Origin: an uncultured Roseobacter sp.
GTDB lineage: Bacteria; Pseudomonadota; Alphaproteobacteria; Rhodobacterales; Rhodobacteraceae
Assembly: GCF_947496515.1 (NCBI RefSeq)
Contig: NZ_CANMDB010000008.1
Span: 62,001-126,000, forward strand
Length of the DNA stretch: 64,000 nucleotides
Direction: 5' to 3'
Numbering within the stretch: position 1 is the first letter of the stretch; each line of letters opens with the position of its first letter. Positions 8,903 to 18,555 of this stretch are shown one piece after another. The position numbers and the translations under genes are program-made. Under the pieces are notes generated by a model, which was given only the letters and a program-made list of their open reading frames with translations, was not told the DNA's origin and made no database searches.

Positions 8903-9775
8903 TCAAAACCACTGACCGGGCTCGATCAACCCCAGATCAAGCAGTTGCCGGGCACCCCAGGTGAAAGGGACCGAGTTTTGCCATTTGAACGTCGGGATCG
9001 CAGCCGCGCTTTGCGGATTTCGGCGCAGTGCCTTGGCGGTGCGAAAGGAACAGACCGCGGCAGTCAGATTGTGGTGCCAGGGGCAGGCGTAGGTGTTGTA
9101 TTCCTCCTCTGAGAAAACATGGTCCCACCGAAGGATAACCCCGGGCTGCGCCCGAAAAAGACTGATCCGGTCGATCCGGCGCTGCCAGGCGGGCACGTGT
9201 TCCTCAAAGCGCCAGTTCAGCCCGCCGTAGAAATCATACTGCCGGTCTTTGGGCGTGTGGTTGCGCGCGTCCTGCTCCGTGCGTGCGAGCGCGTAGTATC
9301 CCACGCTGTCCAGATGCGCCCGTGTGCGGCAGACTGCATGCGGCGCTGCCTCCAGATCGTCGGCGTATAGGTCAATCACATAGGTCAGCATCGCCTGGCG
9401 CTGTTCGCCCGCGTGAAAGTCCAGCATCTCGCCGATGCTGCGGGTCTCGCAGAACGGAAAGAAGAGGTATTCGGCGTTGTAGCAGTAGAACATCCATACG
9501 CCCGGTGCAGCGGCGGCCAGCCGGTTGACGCCGGTCTGCAAGCTGCCATCGGCGGTCGTGTCATGGTCGATGCGGTGGATCTGCAGGGCGTCCTTTTCGG
9601 GCAGGTCGAAGCCTTTGGGCATCAGCGCGATCACACAGCGAAACCCCAGACGCAGGTGATGGCGCAAGGTCGAGGTGACCTCGATCTCATCCTCGACGCA
9701 GATCACGGCGACCGGTCCGGTCTGCAGCGCCGGGAGCGCGGCGGAGAGAAAATGCTCAATGTCGTGGTATCGCAT
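8903..9775 (-). CDS. Glycosyltransferase-like hypothetical protein
   Basis: A 290-residue soluble protein with no signal peptide. The N-terminal half resembles a GT-A/glycosyltransferase family 2 fold: a first strand ([11 protein letters not shown], 20-30), a following helix and second strand ([11 protein letters not shown]), then acidic stretches (YVIDLYADD) that could bind a metal-nucleotide sugar. No canonical DxD plus acceptor motif can be pinned down, so the assignment is tentative. The ribosome-binding site GGAG lies 6 bases before the ATG. It is divergent from miaB and not obviously linked to any surface-polysaccharide cluster here. Confidence 0.55.
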   Translation of the reverse strand: MRYHDIEHFLSAALPALQTGPVAVICVEDEIEVTSTLRHHLRLGFRCVIALMPKGFDLPEKDALQIHRIDHDTTADGSLQTGVNRLAAAAPGVWMFYCYNAEYLFFPFCETRSIGEMLDFHAGEQRQAMLTYVIDLYADDLEAAPHAVCRTRAHLDSVGYYALARTEQDARNHTPKDRQYDFYGGLNWRFEEHVPAWQRRIDRISLFRAQPGVILRWDHVFSEEEYNTYACPWHHNLTAAVCSFRTAKALRRNPQSAAAIPTFKWQNSVPFTWGARQLLDLGLIEPGQWF

Positions 9776-9886
9776 GGCAGGCTCCGCCGGGATCGAGGCC
9801 GCAGAATTGGCCAGGCGGCGCGCGATTGCAAGCGGCGGCGGCGGCTGTTACTGGCTGGGCACCCCCTAGTCACCGGATCCCTTGCC

Positions 9887-11212
9887 ATGACCGCGCCGAA
9901 AAAGCTCTTTGTGAAAACCTACGGCTGCCAGATGAACGTCTATGACAGCGAGCGCATGGCCGAAGCGCTGGCGCCGCAGGGCTATGAGCAGACCGAGGTC
10001 GCGGCAGAGGCCGACATGATACTGCTGAACACCTGTCACATTCGCGAAAAGGCGGCCGAAAAGGTCTATTCGGAGCTGGGGCGGCTCAAGGCGTTGAAGG
10101 TCGACAAGCCGGATCTCAAGATCGGGGTGGCAGGCTGTGTGGCCCAGGCCGAGGGCGAGGAGATCATGCGCCGTCAGCCTGCGGTCGATCTGGTGGTGGG
10201 GCCGCAATCCTACCACCGGCTGCCGCAGATGGAGGCGAAGCTGCGCGACGGGCGCAAGGCGCTGGACACCGATTTCCCGGCGGAGGACAAGTTCGACACG
10301 CTGCGCACGCGCCCCAAGGGAAGGCGCGCGCCCGCGGCCTTTCTGACGGTGCAGGAAGGCTGTGACAAATTCTGCGCCTTCTGCGTGGTGCCCTACACAC
10401 GGGGTGCCGAGACCAGCCGGCCGGTCAGCCGCATCCTTGAGGAAGCGCGCGATCTGGTCGACCGCGGTGTGCGCGAGATCACGCTGTTGGGCCAGAACGT
10501 CAACGCCTATCACGGCACAGGGCCAGATGGCCGGGAGTGGAGCCTCGCACAGCTGATCTGGGCGCTGAACGAGATCGACGGTCTGGCGCGCATCCGCTTT
10601 ACCACCTCGCACCCCAATGACATGAGCGATGATCTGATCGAGGCGCATGGGAGCTGCAAAAAGCTGATGCCCTATCTGCATCTGCCGGTGCAGTCGGGCT
10701 CGGACCGGATTCTCAAGCGGATGAACCGAAGCCACACTGCCGAGAGCTACCTGCGCCTGATCGAGCGGATCCGCGCGGCGCGGCCCGACATCGTCCTGTC
10801 GGGGGATTTCATCGTGGGCTTTCCCGAAGAAACCGAGGCGGATTTTCAGGCCACGCTCGATCTGATCGACGCTGTGGGCTACGGCTATGCCTATTCGTTC
10901 AAGTACTCCACACGCCCGGGCACCCCGGCGGCGGAGCGGGCGCTGGTCGATCCAGCGGTCGCGGATGAGCGGTTGCAGCGCATTCAGGCGTTGATCACCC
11001 GCCACCAGACCGCCGTTCAGGAGGCGATGGTGGGCCGCGAGGTCAATGTGCTGGTGGAGAAGCCGGGCCGGGCGCCCGGCCAGATGCTGGGCAAGTCCGA
11101 TCACCTGCACGCGGTGCATATCGAGCAATCCTCGGCACAGGTTGGCGATCTTGTTCCGGTGCGAATCACTCAGAGCAAGCGCAACTCCCTCGCGGCGGTG
11201 ACGATACGGTAA
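9887..11212 (+). CDS. miaB: tRNA-2-methylthio-N6-dimethylallyladenosine synthase
   Basis: A 441-residue radical-SAM methylthiotransferase that adds the 2-methylthio group to i6A37 of tRNAs reading UNN codons. It has the N-terminal UPF0004 domain ([13 protein letters not shown], with further Cys in NTCHIREKA and GCVAQAE holding the auxiliary cluster), the radical-SAM motif CDKFCAFC (CxxxCxxC) near residue 155, and a C-terminal TRAM domain that binds tRNA. The ATG at 9887 gives the normal N-terminus; the frame extends upstream only by chance. It opens the conserved miaB-phoH-ybeY-corC-lnt order, here interrupted by two small exported proteins. Confidence 0.97.
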   Translation: MTAPKKLFVKTYGCQMNVYDSERMAEALAPQGYEQTEVAAEADMILLNTCHIREKAAEKVYSELGRLKALKVDKPDLKIGVAGCVAQAEGEEIMRRQPAVDLVVGPQSYHRLPQMEAKLRDGRKALDTDFPAEDKFDTLRTRPKGRRAPAAFLTVQEGCDKFCAFCVVPYTRGAETSRPVSRILEEARDLVDRGVREITLLGQNVNAYHGTGPDGREWSLAQLIWALNEIDGLARIRFTTSHPNDMSDDLIEAHGSCKKLMPYLHLPVQSGSDRILKRMNRSHTAESYLRLIERIRAARPDIVLSGDFIVGFPEETEADFQATLDLIDAVGYGYAYSFKYSTRPGTPAAERALVDPAVADERLQRIQALITRHQTAVQEAMVGREVNVLVEKPGRAPGQMLGKSDHLHAVHIEQSSAQVGDLVPVRITQSKRNSLAAVTIR

Positions 11213-11394
11213 CGCGCGCTGTGCACACAGAGGCCGAAATGGCACGTTTACCGGCGTAGTGATGCGCAGTCGGCGACAAACCACCGTATCGCTTGCGCGA
11301 ATATGCTTAAAACTCTTACTACTTCCTAATCAGTGCGATGGCCTTGGTCGTCGACCGCGGCAGAAAAGCGCCGCACGTGAGGGGGGAAGTGACT

Positions 11395-11970
11395 GTGAAG
11401 AAAAGCATTTGCGGCGCGTGGTGCCGTGCAATGGGCGTGGTCCTTGCCGCATCCGCGATGGTGGCAGGCGGCGGTGCCGGGGCGCAGACGGCCTCACAGG
11501 AGGGGCTCGATAAGGGACAATACGTGCCGAGCATCTGGGTCGATCCCGACGGCTGCGAGCATTGGGTGATGGATGATGGTGTCGAAGGGTTCATGACCCC
11601 GCATGTCACCCGCGACGGCATTCCGGTCTGCCGCGAGGCCAACCTTTGTGCGGTGATGACCTCGGATCAGTTCTTTGCCGTGGACAGCGCACGGCTTGGT
11701 TCCGGTGGACGCGCGCGGCTCAGCGAGTTTTTTGCCGGATCGCGGGCAAGTGCCTTTGTGATCACCGGACATACGGACAGCACAGCCTCGGATGCCTACA
11801 ACATGCAGCTTTCGGTGGCGCGGGCGCGGGCTGTGGCGCAGATCGCGCGCGGGCAGGGGGCAATCGTGTCGGATGTACGCGGTTTTGGCGAACGCCAGCC
11901 CGTGGCCACCAATGACACTAGCGCCGGGCGGGCTCAGAACCGCCGCGTTGAAATCACCTGCATTGAGTGA
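11395..11970 (+). CDS. Exported OmpA-domain protein with N-terminal IWVDPDGC domain
   Basis: A 191-residue exported protein. The GTG at 11395 is chosen because AGGGGGG lies 8 bases before it and the product then begins with a clean signal peptide (MKKSICGAW..., cleaved near GAGAQT). After it comes a short domain with IWVDPDGCEHWVMDDGVEG and a conserved IPVC, then a C-terminal OmpA-like peptidoglycan-binding domain (ITGHTDSTASDAYN, VARARAV, GFGERQP, NRRVEI). It would sit in the periplasm or at the outer membrane and hold peptidoglycan. The next gene encodes a lipoprotein with the same IWVDP domain. Confidence 0.85.
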   Translation: MKKSICGAWCRAMGVVLAASAMVAGGGAGAQTASQEGLDKGQYVPSIWVDPDGCEHWVMDDGVEGFMTPHVTRDGIPVCREANLCAVMTSDQFFAVDSARLGSGGRARLSEFFAGSRASAFVITGHTDSTASDAYNMQLSVARARAVAQIARGQGAIVSDVRGFGERQPVATNDTSAGRAQNRRVEITCIE

Positions 11971-11986
11971 TGGAAGGGCCACACCC

Positions 11987-12295
11987 ATGAGACATCTTTC
12001 CTCCACCGTGCTCCTATGCGGGACACTAGCCCTCACGGGCTGCGCCGAGCTTGGCTCCGACAAGGCCTTTGACCGCGGCCCCGACGCCAAGGATCTGCTC
12101 GATCTGCAGGCGGGCATCTGGGTCGACCCCAACGGCTGCGACCACTGGATTATCGACGATGGGCTTGAAGGCTACCTGTCGGCCCGGCTCGATCGGACGA
12201 CCGGCAAGCCGGTGTGCTCCGGCGTGGCGCCGCCGACCCAGACGGTCGGCGATTTCAAGGCGGGCGGCACCGAGATCATCGGCGATCCCTTCTGA
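11987..12295 (+). CDS. Small lipoprotein carrying the IWVDPNGC domain
   Basis: A 102-residue lipoprotein: a basic start, a hydrophobic stretch and a lipobox ending LALTGC at about residue 18. The mature part repeats the domain of the preceding OmpA protein: IWVDPNGCDHWIIDDGLEG against IWVDPDGCEHWVMDDGVEG, each followed after about ten residues by a conserved PVC. The two conserved Cys residues could pair in the periplasm. The gene starts 16 bases after its neighbour, so the two are very likely cotranscribed and act together at the envelope. A terminator overlaps its stop codon. No function is known to me. Confidence 0.8.
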   Translation: MRHLSSTVLLCGTLALTGCAELGSDKAFDRGPDAKDLLDLQAGIWVDPNGCDHWIIDDGLEGYLSARLDRTTGKPVCSGVAPPTQTVGDFKAGGTEIIGDPF

Positions 12296-12319
12296 CGCCT
12301 GACTGCGGGCGTCTTTTTT
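12294..12319 (+). terminator. Rho-independent terminator after the lipoprotein gene
   Basis: Arms GACGCC (12294-12299) and GGCGTC (12308-12313) enclose an 8-base loop and are followed directly by six T. It overlaps the stop codon and separates the OmpA/lipoprotein pair from phoH. Confidence 0.85.
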
Positions 12320-12392
12320 CAAGAAGCGGGGCGAATTTCGGCCTGTGGCGCTTGCGCCAGGCTGGGGGAATTGGCACCGTTGGGCCGAACGC

Positions 12393-13427
12393 ATGTCCGA
12401 GGAGCAGCGATTGGCCGCCAGCGACCCAAGTTTGACAGACACAGTGACCGCAGCCCCCGGTGGCACGGTCGAATTCCCTGACAACCGGCTTTTGATTGAT
12501 CTGTGCGGCGCCTATGACGCCAATCTCGCGCAGATTGAAAAGGCGCTCGGCGTGCAGATCGTGCGGCGCGGCAATCAACTGGCGGTGATGGGCGAGACTG
12601 CGGCGCAGACCGACGCGATGCGGGTGCTGCACGCGCTCTATGCCCGGCTGGAGACAGGCCGTGTGGTGGAGGCTGCGGATGTGGACCGCGAGTTGCGCAT
12701 GGGACCCTTTGAGGAGGCGACCGGCGTGCTCGACGGGGATCAGATGGAGATGCCCATCGGCAACCGCATCGAGATCCAGACCCGCAAGAAACGCGTGGAA
12801 CCGCGGACGGATGCGCAGAAGGCCTATGTGCAATCGCTGTTCGACCATGAACTGGCTTTCGGCATCGGCCCCGCGGGGACCGGTAAGACCTATCTAGCGG
12901 TTGCGGTGGGCGTGTCCATGTTTCTCTCCGGCCAGGTGGACAAGATCATCCTCAGCCGCCCCGCGGTGGAGGCTGGCGAGCGTCTGGGCTTTCTGCCCGG
13001 CGACATGAAGGACAAGGTCGATCCCTACATGCAGCCGCTCTACGACGCTCTGGGCGATTTTCTGCCGGGCAAGCAGCTGGCCAAGCTGATCGAGGAAAAG
13101 CAGATCGAGATTGCCCCGCTGGCCTTTATGCGCGGCCGCACGCTCAGCAACGCCTTCGTGGTGCTCGACGAGGCGCAAAACGCCACGTCCATGCAGATGA
13201 AGATGTTTCTCACCCGTCTTGGCGAAGGCTCCCGCATGGTGATCACCGGCGACCGTACGCAGATCGATCTGCCGCGGGGTGTTTCCTCGGGGTTGGCGGA
13301 TGCGGAGCGGCTGCTGAAGACCATTCCCAAGATCAGCTTTAACTACTTCACGTCCAAGGATGTCGTGCGCCACCCGCTGGTGGCTGCCATCATTGAGGCC
13401 TACGAGGCGGAGACACCGCCTGCATGA
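12393..13427 (+). CDS. phoH: PhoH-family ATPase
   Basis: About 344 residues. A small N-terminal KH-like region (VEFPDNRLLIDLCGAYDANL, the two halves shown here being contiguous) is followed by the P-loop ATPase domain with Walker A GPAGTGKT and Walker B FVVLDEAQN. Family members are ATPases linked to RNA metabolism and sit next to ybeY in many bacteria, as here (ybeY begins about 50 bases on). The start is uncertain: the ATG at 12393 has no clear ribosome-binding site, a GTG at 12345 would add 16 residues, and a TTG at 12411 has GGAG six bases before it. Confidence 0.92.
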   Translation: MSEEQRLAASDPSLTDTVTAAPGGTVEFPDNRLLIDLCGAYDANLAQIEKALGVQIVRRGNQLAVMGETAAQTDAMRVLHALYARLETGRVVEAADVDRELRMGPFEEATGVLDGDQMEMPIGNRIEIQTRKKRVEPRTDAQKAYVQSLFDHELAFGIGPAGTGKTYLAVAVGVSMFLSGQVDKIILSRPAVEAGERLGFLPGDMKDKVDPYMQPLYDALGDFLPGKQLAKLIEEKQIEIAPLAFMRGRTLSNAFVVLDEAQNATSMQMKMFLTRLGEGSRMVITGDRTQIDLPRGVSSGLADAERLLKTIPKISFNYFTSKDVVRHPLVAAIIEAYEAETPPA

Positions 13428-13478
13428 TCGGCATCCGTGCGCGTTGGCGTGTCCGAACGCTCCGGAGGGGCGCAGCCG

Positions 13479-13991
13479 GTGTCGACTGAGCCTTTGCTGG
13501 AGATCGCGATCGACGCGCCCCAGTGGGAGACCCTGCCGCTGGAGGATCTCTGTGTAAGGGCGGCGGCCGCCACGCTTGATTGGCTGGGTCTGAATGGCGC
13601 GCCTGCCAGCATATCGGTACTTGCCTGCGATGATACTCGGATCGCCGCACTGAACGGCGATTTCCGTGACAAGCCCACGCCCACGAATGTGCTCAGCTGG
13701 CCTGCGGAAGACCTTGCCCCCGAGGCCCCCGGCGGCCGTCCGCTGCCACCCGGACCGGACCCGGAGGGCGTTCTGGCTCTTGGTGATATCGCCATTGCCT
13801 ACGAGACCTGCGCGCGCGAAGCCGCCGAGATGGGCAAGCCGCTGGCGGACCACGTGACCCATCTGGTCGTTCACGGAATATTGCATCTTTTGGGCTATGA
13901 CCATATCGACGACGCCGATGCTGCGGTGATGGAACAGCTTGAGATTGAAATACTTGGCAAAATGGGTCTGAATGACCCATATAGGATTTGA
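13479..13991 (+). CDS. ybeY: Endoribonuclease YbeY (16S rRNA maturation)
   Basis: A 170-residue zinc metalloprotein required for 16S rRNA 3'-end maturation and late 70S quality control. The zinc-binding signature HGILHLLGYDH is present near residue 125, with the third His at its end. The family motif TNVLSWP lies near residue 68. The GTG at 13479 is preferred: GGAGGGG lies 8 bases upstream and the extra residues from a GTG at 13437 are not family-like. It lies between phoH and corC, the usual operon. Confidence 0.94.
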   Translation: MSTEPLLEIAIDAPQWETLPLEDLCVRAAAATLDWLGLNGAPASISVLACDDTRIAALNGDFRDKPTPTNVLSWPAEDLAPEAPGGRPLPPGPDPEGVLALGDIAIAYETCAREAAEMGKPLADHVTHLVVHGILHLLGYDHIDDADAAVMEQLEIEILGKMGLNDPYRI

Positions 13992-14027
13992 ACGGCACAG
14001 CACCCTGCCAATCTGACACAGGACCCA

Positions 14028-14924
14028 ATGGGCGACACCGACGGACACCCCGACGCAGCGCAGCGCGCGCATGCCGAGACAGCACCCCCCTCAGACCCCG
14101 AAGCGTCAAGGCCGGGCGGCTTTTTCAGCCGCGTGATCGAGGCGTTGAGCCCCGGAGAGGACGCCGAACAGCCCCCCCGGCAGGAGCAGACGGACGCCCC
14201 GCCGCCAACTCACGGCATGATCAACCTGCGCCGCATGCGGGTCGAGGATGTGATGCTGCCCAAGGCCGACATCACGGCCGTATCGGTCGGCGCGCCATTG
14301 CAGGAAGTCGTGGCGGTTTTCAAGGAAAGCGGATTGACGCGGCTGCCCGTGTTCGAAGGCACGCTCGACACGCCCGTGGGTCTTTTGCATCTCAAGGATC
14401 TGGCGCTGCACCACGGCTTCAACGGCAGCGCGCATGATTTCGATCTGCGTGCGATGCTGCGGCCGTTGGTCTTTGTGCCGCCTTCGATGACCATCGGCGT
14501 CCTCCTCACCAAGATGCAGGCGGAGCGACGGCATATGGCGCTGGTGATCGACGAATACGGCGGCGTGGACGGGCTGGTCACCATCGAGGATCTGATCGAG
14601 CAGGTGATCGGCGAGATCGAAGATGAACACGACGTGGACGAAGGTCAGTATTGGACCGAGGAGAAACCGGGCAACTATCTGGCGCTGGCCAAGACACCGC
14701 TGCGGGATTTCGAGGCGGAGATCGGCCGGTCGCTCACGGATCATGACGAGGTGGATGAAGAAGAGATCGACACGCTGGGCGGCCTGGTCTTCATGCTCTC
14801 GGGTCACGTGCCTGCCCGCGGCGAGGTCGTCGTTCACCCCGATGGCCCGGAATTCGAGGTGATCGACGCGGATCCTCGTCGGATCAAACGTTTGCGGGTC
14901 CGCGCTACCCCGCGCAGCAGCTGA
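14028..14924 (+). CDS. corC: CorC/HlyC-type hemolysin-family protein with CBS pair
   Basis: A 298-residue cytoplasmic protein: an acidic, Pro-rich N-terminus, two CBS domains (about 65-195, including RVEDVMLPKADITAV and VIDEYGGVDGLVTIEDLIEQ), then a CorC_HlyC transporter-associated domain (about 205-290). It lacks the membrane domain of the larger DUF21 proteins. Family members are tied to Mg/Co efflux, or to protecting the envelope, but the biochemical role is unsettled. Its stop overlaps the start of lnt (TGATG). Confidence 0.92.
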   Translation: MGDTDGHPDAAQRAHAETAPPSDPEASRPGGFFSRVIEALSPGEDAEQPPRQEQTDAPPPTHGMINLRRMRVEDVMLPKADITAVSVGAPLQEVVAVFKESGLTRLPVFEGTLDTPVGLLHLKDLALHHGFNGSAHDFDLRAMLRPLVFVPPSMTIGVLLTKMQAERRHMALVIDEYGGVDGLVTIEDLIEQVIGEIEDEHDVDEGQYWTEEKPGNYLALAKTPLRDFEAEIGRSLTDHDEVDEEEIDTLGGLVFMLSGHVPARGEVVVHPDGPEFEVIDADPRRIKRLRVRATPRSS

Positions 14925-16459
14925 TGCCGCAGGCCCGCCCGGGGGGCTACGCTCCGCGGGGATGGTATGCGGAACGCGGCGCGCTCGCGCGGTCGGTGCT
15001 GGCAGCCGCGGTGGGGGGCGTCGGCGCCTTGGGGCAGGCGCCCTACGATCTGCCGATACTGCTGTTCCTTGCGCTGGTGCTGGGCTTTGTGATGCTGCGC
15101 CGCCAGCCGAGCGCGCGTGCGGCAGGGCGGATCGGCTGGTGCATGGGTCTGGGTTACTTTGCCGTCGCGTTGGTCTGGATCCTGCAGCCCTTTCAGGTTG
15201 ACCCGGATCGGCATGGATGGATGGCGCCCTTTGCGCTGGTCCTGCTCAGCGGGGGTCTGGCGCTTTTCTGGGGGCTGGCGTTTTACCTTGCGCGGCGGCT
15301 GTCGCGGCGCAGCTGGCCGCTGATCCTGACGTGGACAGCGGCGGAACTCGCGCGGGCCTACGTCTTCACCGGCTTTCCCTGGGCCAATCCTGCACAGGTG
15401 CTCGTGGACGGTGCCGCGGGGCAGGGCCTGTCGATGGCCGGGCCGCATGGGATGACCCTGTGGCTCTTGTCGTGTGCCTGGTGTGTCTCTCTGCCGGTGC
15501 CACGGCTGCGCGCCAGGGTGATGCGCGCGGGACAGGCGGTGTTGCTGGGGCTTGTCGCGCTCGGGCTGCACCTGCCGCCGGGAAAGCCGCCTGCGCCGCT
15601 GACCGAGCACACCGTGCGGCTGATCCAACCCAACGCGGCACAACACCTGAAATGGCAGCCGGAGCATGCATTTGGGTTCTTCGAGACGCAGCTTGCGCTG
15701 ACCGCTGCAGCACCGGAGCCGGGCACCCCGCTGCCAGCGCTGACGGTTTGGCCAGAGACGGCGATACCCTGGACCTATGAGGGGGCCGATGAGGCACTGA
15801 CGCAGATCCGCACCGCGGCTGGCGGGCGCGCGGTGGCTGTCGGTGTGTTGCGACGTCCGGGTGAGCGGCTCTTTAACAGTCTGGTATTGCTGCCCGGGGG
15901 GGGCGCGCCGGACCAGATCTACGATAAACACCATCTGGTGCCCTTCGGGGAATACATTCCCCTGTCCCCGATTGCCGAGCGGTTGGGGTTGACCGGGCTG
16001 GCGCAGGTATCGGCCACCGGGTTTCAGCGCGGGCCCGGTCCGCGGACGCTGGATTTTGGCGCATTGGGCCGTGGCCTGCCGCTGATCTGCTATGAGGCGG
16101 TCTTTGCCCATGATGTGAACGGCGCGCCAGCGCGTCCCGATTTCCTGATCCAGATCACCAATGACGCCTGGTTCGGCCAATACGCAGGGCCCCAGCAGCA
16201 TCTGGCCCAGGCGCGGATGCGCGCCATCGAACAGGGGCTGCCGCTGATGCGGGCGGCCAATACAGGTGTGTCTGCCATGATTGATCCCTACGGCCGAATC
16301 CTGCGCGCGCTGCCACTGGGGGAGCAGGGCTTCATCGACGCGCCACTGCCCGCCCCGTTGCCAAAAACCCTCTACAGCCGTACGGGCGATTTACCTTTGG
16401 CTCTCTTGTTGCTCATAGGTCTCAGCACGTCATGGTTGCGCCGTATTCGATCTAATTAA
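14924..16459 (+). CDS. lnt: Apolipoprotein N-acyltransferase
   Basis: A 511-residue inner-membrane enzyme that adds the third acyl chain to lipoproteins. It has about six N-terminal membrane segments, a periplasmic nitrilase-like domain (about 225-480) and a last membrane segment near the C-terminus. The catalytic triad is visible: Glu in TVWPETAIPW, Lys in YDKHHLVPFGEY and Cys in PLICYEAVF. Length is typical. It overlaps corC and is followed by the riboswitch leader of metK. The window encodes several predicted lipoproteins that would be its substrates. Confidence 0.96.
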   Translation: MPQARPGGYAPRGWYAERGALARSVLAAAVGGVGALGQAPYDLPILLFLALVLGFVMLRRQPSARAAGRIGWCMGLGYFAVALVWILQPFQVDPDRHGWMAPFALVLLSGGLALFWGLAFYLARRLSRRSWPLILTWTAAELARAYVFTGFPWANPAQVLVDGAAGQGLSMAGPHGMTLWLLSCAWCVSLPVPRLRARVMRAGQAVLLGLVALGLHLPPGKPPAPLTEHTVRLIQPNAAQHLKWQPEHAFGFFETQLALTAAAPEPGTPLPALTVWPETAIPWTYEGADEALTQIRTAAGGRAVAVGVLRRPGERLFNSLVLLPGGGAPDQIYDKHHLVPFGEYIPLSPIAERLGLTGLAQVSATGFQRGPGPRTLDFGALGRGLPLICYEAVFAHDVNGAPARPDFLIQITNDAWFGQYAGPQQHLAQARMRAIEQGLPLMRAANTGVSAMIDPYGRILRALPLGEQGFIDAPLPAPLPKTLYSRTGDLPLALLLLIGLSTSWLRRIRSN

Positions 16460-16502
16460 CGATTGACCCGGGGCGAGACCGACAATATTGACGCCCGACA
16501 CC

Positions 16503-16550
16503 TGCCACAACGGCTTCCTGACGTGGCGGGCGAGACCCTAACGGAGCGAC
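16503..16550 (+). promoter_or_regulatory. SAM/SAH riboswitch in the metK leader
   Basis: Stem arms GCCAC (16504-16508) and GTGGC (16523-16527) enclose the conserved core ACAACGGCTTCCTGACGT, and the downstream AACGGAGCG (16541-16548) carries the Shine-Dalgarno GGAG that can pair with the GCTTCC of the loop as a pseudoknot. This matches the SAM/SAH riboswitch class known from Rhodobacterales metK leaders. Ligand binding would hide the ribosome-binding site of metK (ATG at 16553), giving translational feedback. The match is from memory of the consensus. Confidence 0.88.
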
Positions 16551-16552
16551 CC

Positions 16553-17734
16553 ATGTCCCGAAAAAACTATATCTTCACCTCGGAATCCGTTTCCGAGGGC
16601 CACCCCGATAAGGTCTGCGACCGGATCTCGGATGCCGTGCTCGATGCGTTTCTCAGCGTAGAGCCGCAGGCGCGTGTCGCGGCAGAGACCTTTGCCACCA
16701 CCAACCGCGTTGTGATCGGCGGCGAGGTGGGGCTCGCGGATAAGTCGGCGTTGCGCGAATACATTGGCCGGATCGAGGAGATCGCCCGCGCCTGCATCAA
16801 GGACATCGGTTATGAGCAGGAGGAGTTCCACCACGCCACCTGTGAGATCACCAACCTGCTGCATGAGCAGTCAGCCCATATCGCGCAAGGCGTAAACGCC
16901 AGCGGCAACAAGGACGAAGGCGCAGGCGATCAGGGGATCATGTTCGGTTTCGCCACCGATGAGACGCCCGAACTGATGCCGGCCCCCATCCACTATGCCC
17001 ACGCGGTGCTGCGTCGCTTGGCGGAGGTGCGCAAGGATGGCACGGAGCCCACGCTGCGTCCCGATGCGAAAAGCCAGCTGTCGGTACGCTACGAAGAGGG
17101 CAAGCCCGTGGGCGTCAGCTCCATCGTGCTGTCAACGCAGCACGCGGACGAAAGCCAGACGTCATCTGACATCCGCGCCATCGTGGAACCTTACATCCGC
17201 GAGGTCCTGCCTCAGGGCTGGATCACGGAGGATACCGAATGGTGGGTGAACCCCACCGGCACCTTCGTGATCGGCGGACCCGACGGTGACGCCGGGCTGA
17301 CGGGCCGCAAGATCATCGTGGACACCTACGGCGGGGCAGCCCCGCACGGCGGCGGCGCATTCTCCGGCAAGGATCCGACCAAGGTGGACCGCTCTGCGGC
17401 CTATGTGGCGCGGTATCTGGCCAAGAACGTGGTGGCCTCCGGCATGGCGCGCAAATGCACCATCCAGTTGAGTTATGCCATCGGGGTCAGCAAGCCGTTG
17501 TCGATCTACTGCGACACCTTCGGCACTGGCGACGTTGACGATGGCGCCATCGAGCGGGCGATCCCCCGTGTCATCGACCTCACGCCCCGTGGCATCCGCG
17601 AGCATCTGCAGCTCAACAAGCCGATCTACGAGCGCACGGCAGCCTACGGCCACTTTGGCCGCGCACCGGATGCGGACGGTGGGTTCAGCTGGGAAAAGAC
17701 GGATCTGGTGGACGCGCTCAAGAGCGCCGTCTGA
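16553..17734 (+). CDS. metK: S-adenosylmethionine synthetase
   Basis: A 393-residue cytosolic enzyme that makes SAM from methionine and ATP. Signature segments are [14 protein letters not shown] at the N-terminus, [12 protein letters not shown] near residue 125, and the P-loop-like [16 protein letters not shown] near residue 270. The ATG at 16553, with GGAG seven bases upstream, gives the family's standard start; the frame's earlier codons lie inside the riboswitch leader. Expression is probably controlled by SAM through that leader. The SAM made here feeds the methyltransferases encoded nearby (trmB, rsmE) and miaB. Confidence 0.97.
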   Translation: MSRKNYIFTSESVSEGHPDKVCDRISDAVLDAFLSVEPQARVAAETFATTNRVVIGGEVGLADKSALREYIGRIEEIARACIKDIGYEQEEFHHATCEITNLLHEQSAHIAQGVNASGNKDEGAGDQGIMFGFATDETPELMPAPIHYAHAVLRRLAEVRKDGTEPTLRPDAKSQLSVRYEEGKPVGVSSIVLSTQHADESQTSSDIRAIVEPYIREVLPQGWITEDTEWWVNPTGTFVIGGPDGDAGLTGRKIIVDTYGGAAPHGGGAFSGKDPTKVDRSAAYVARYLAKNVVASGMARKCTIQLSYAIGVSKPLSIYCDTFGTGDVDDGAIERAIPRVIDLTPRGIREHLQLNKPIYERTAAYGHFGRAPDADGGFSWEKTDLVDALKSAV

Positions 17735-17775
17735 GCGGGATTGCGGCGGCGGTCACAGGGCGGTAAAGCCCGCCC

Positions 17776-18477
17776 ATGAGCCAAAAAGACCGCCCCCGCC
17801 GCAACTTCTATGGCCGCCTGAAGGGCAAAACCCTCAAGGCGTCGCAACGGACCTATCTGGCCGAGGACCTCGCGCATCTTTCCCCCGGCCCTGTGAGCTG
17901 GGAGGAGAACCCGGAGCGGGTGCCGCTGGATCTGGCCGTGCGATTTGGTGGCAAGCCCGTCTGGCTTGAGATCGGCTTCGGCGGTGGTGAGCATCTGGTG
18001 CATCAGGCCGCGGGCAATCCTGACACCGCCATCATCGGGGCGGAGCCTTACATCAACGGTGTCGCCATGCTGCTGGGCAAGATCCGGCGCGCGGCGGTGA
18101 GCAACCTCGCGGTACATCCCGGAGACGCGCGCGATCTCTTCGATGTGCTACCCGGCGCAAGCATCGACCGGGCGTTTTTGCTCTACCCCGACCCCTGGCC
18201 CAAGACGCGGCACCACCGTCGCCGCTTTGTCACGGCAGAGCATCTGGAGCCGCTCGCACGCGTGCTGCGACCCGGTGCGATCTTTCGTGTGGCCACAGAC
18301 ATTGAGGACTACGTCCGCCAGACCCTGGAGGAGGTGCCGCGCCACGGGTTCGAGTGGCTGGCCGAGCGTCCGGGCGACTGGCGCGTCCCCTGGGAAGACT
18401 GGATCCCCACCCGCTATGAGCAAAAGGCCCTGCGCGAGGGGCGCACGCCGCACTATCTGACCTTTCGCAGGACCTGA
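17776..18477 (+). CDS. trmB: tRNA (guanine-N7)-methyltransferase
   Basis: A 233-residue SAM-dependent methyltransferase that forms m7G46 in the tRNA variable loop. The SAM-binding motif is EIGFGGGEHL near residue 65, the PDPWPK motif of the family is at about 140 (YPDPWPKTRHHRRRF), and a substrate-binding TDIEDY lies near 177. It follows metK by 41 bases, pairing SAM supply with SAM use. The basic N-terminus (RPRRNFYGRLKGK) is common in alphaproteobacterial members. Confidence 0.95.
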   Translation: MSQKDRPRRNFYGRLKGKTLKASQRTYLAEDLAHLSPGPVSWEENPERVPLDLAVRFGGKPVWLEIGFGGGEHLVHQAAGNPDTAIIGAEPYINGVAMLLGKIRRAAVSNLAVHPGDARDLFDVLPGASIDRAFLLYPDPWPKTRHHRRRFVTAEHLEPLARVLRPGAIFRVATDIEDYVRQTLEEVPRHGFEWLAERPGDWRVPWEDWIPTRYEQKALREGRTPHYLTFRRT

Positions 18478-18555
18478 GCCGCGCGCCCGTCGGGGCTGGA
18501 CCCTCGCAGGCCGAGCGGGTAAGTCCCGCGCCAAAGACCTAATCAGAGTAAGCCC

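Noticed and set aside
13437-13478. Upstream GTG start for ybeY
   Set aside because: The GTG at 13479 has a near-perfect ribosome-binding site eight bases away; the extra 14 residues are not family-like.
14834-16201. A 455-residue minus-strand frame over lnt
   Set aside because: It lies fully antisense to lnt, which has its catalytic triad and membrane segments intact.
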